This document shows positions 25,217 to 25,249 of a stretch of 25,249 bases of DNA, piece after piece (the first letter of the stretch is position 1; every line of letters starts with the position of its first letter). The notes under the pieces were generated by a model, which saw nothing but the letters and a program-made list of their open reading frames with translations, was not told where the DNA came from and did no database searches. A program made the translations under genes and the position numbers. Location of the stretch: contig VSOH01000003.1 of the NCBI GenBank assembly GCA_009774735.1, forward strand, positions 1 to 25,249, written 5' to 3'. The stretch is from Clostridiales bacterium. Its GTDB lineage: Bacteria; Bacillota_A; Clostridia; Oscillospirales; Acutalibacteraceae.

Positions 25217-25249
25217 TTGGTTTATTGCTTTACTAAATTATATAACAAT

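Overview
The window looks like a chromosome segment of a low-to-moderate GC (about 40% by eye), Gram-positive gut or rumen clostridium, probably Oscillospiraceae/Ruminococcaceae. The reasons are GGAGG ribosome sites before nearly every gene, an LCP wall-polymer transferase, secreted proteins carrying dockerin-like calcium loops, cohesin-like modules and InlB-like repeats, and a GH27 alpha-galactosidase. The family is an inference; there is no rRNA or other marker to fix it. I saw no tRNA, rRNA, CRISPR array, transposase or phage gene.

Layout. (1) Bases 1-759, plus strand: the C-terminal part of an LCP-family protein, ending at a terminator. (2) Bases 822-5218, minus strand: a promoter, then a three-gene operon: a 377-aa secreted cohesin-like/dockerin protein, a 959-aa secreted protein with CxxC repeats, and a 34-aa peptide of unknown function, closed by a GAAA-loop terminator. 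(3) Bases 5282-11728, minus strand: a 2148-aa secreted protein with a C-terminal dockerin-like module that is clearly related to the one in the 377-aa protein. (4) Bases 11729-12470: a 742-bp AT-rich divergent control region with two good sigma-A promoters, two long 5' leaders that can fold into nested helices starting close to the predicted transcript ends, and several inverted repeats. (5) Bases 12471-20495, plus strand: a 2674-aa secreted helical protein whose C-terminal half is built of three diverged tandem repeats, followed by a terminator. (6) Bases 20721-24961, plus strand: a promoter and a tight four-gene operon: a pyrophosphatase-like/Nudix fusion, a small multidrug-export-like membrane protein, an NTP_transf_5 nucleotidyltransferase, and a membrane-anchored GH27 enzyme with a CBM-like insert. 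(7) Bases 24966-25216, minus strand: a small XRE regulator with a palindrome over its own -10 box.

The theme of bases 822-20495 is the cell surface. Four large signal-peptide proteins lie on two sides of a shared regulatory region. Two end in dockerin-like loops, two contain cohesin-like modules, and the two largest resemble no family I can name. This may be an uncharacterised extracellular assembly or adhesin locus, with the 34-aa peptide as an unexplained co-transcribed partner. The downstream operon mixes nucleotide chemistry with galactoside hydrolysis, and its logic is less clear.
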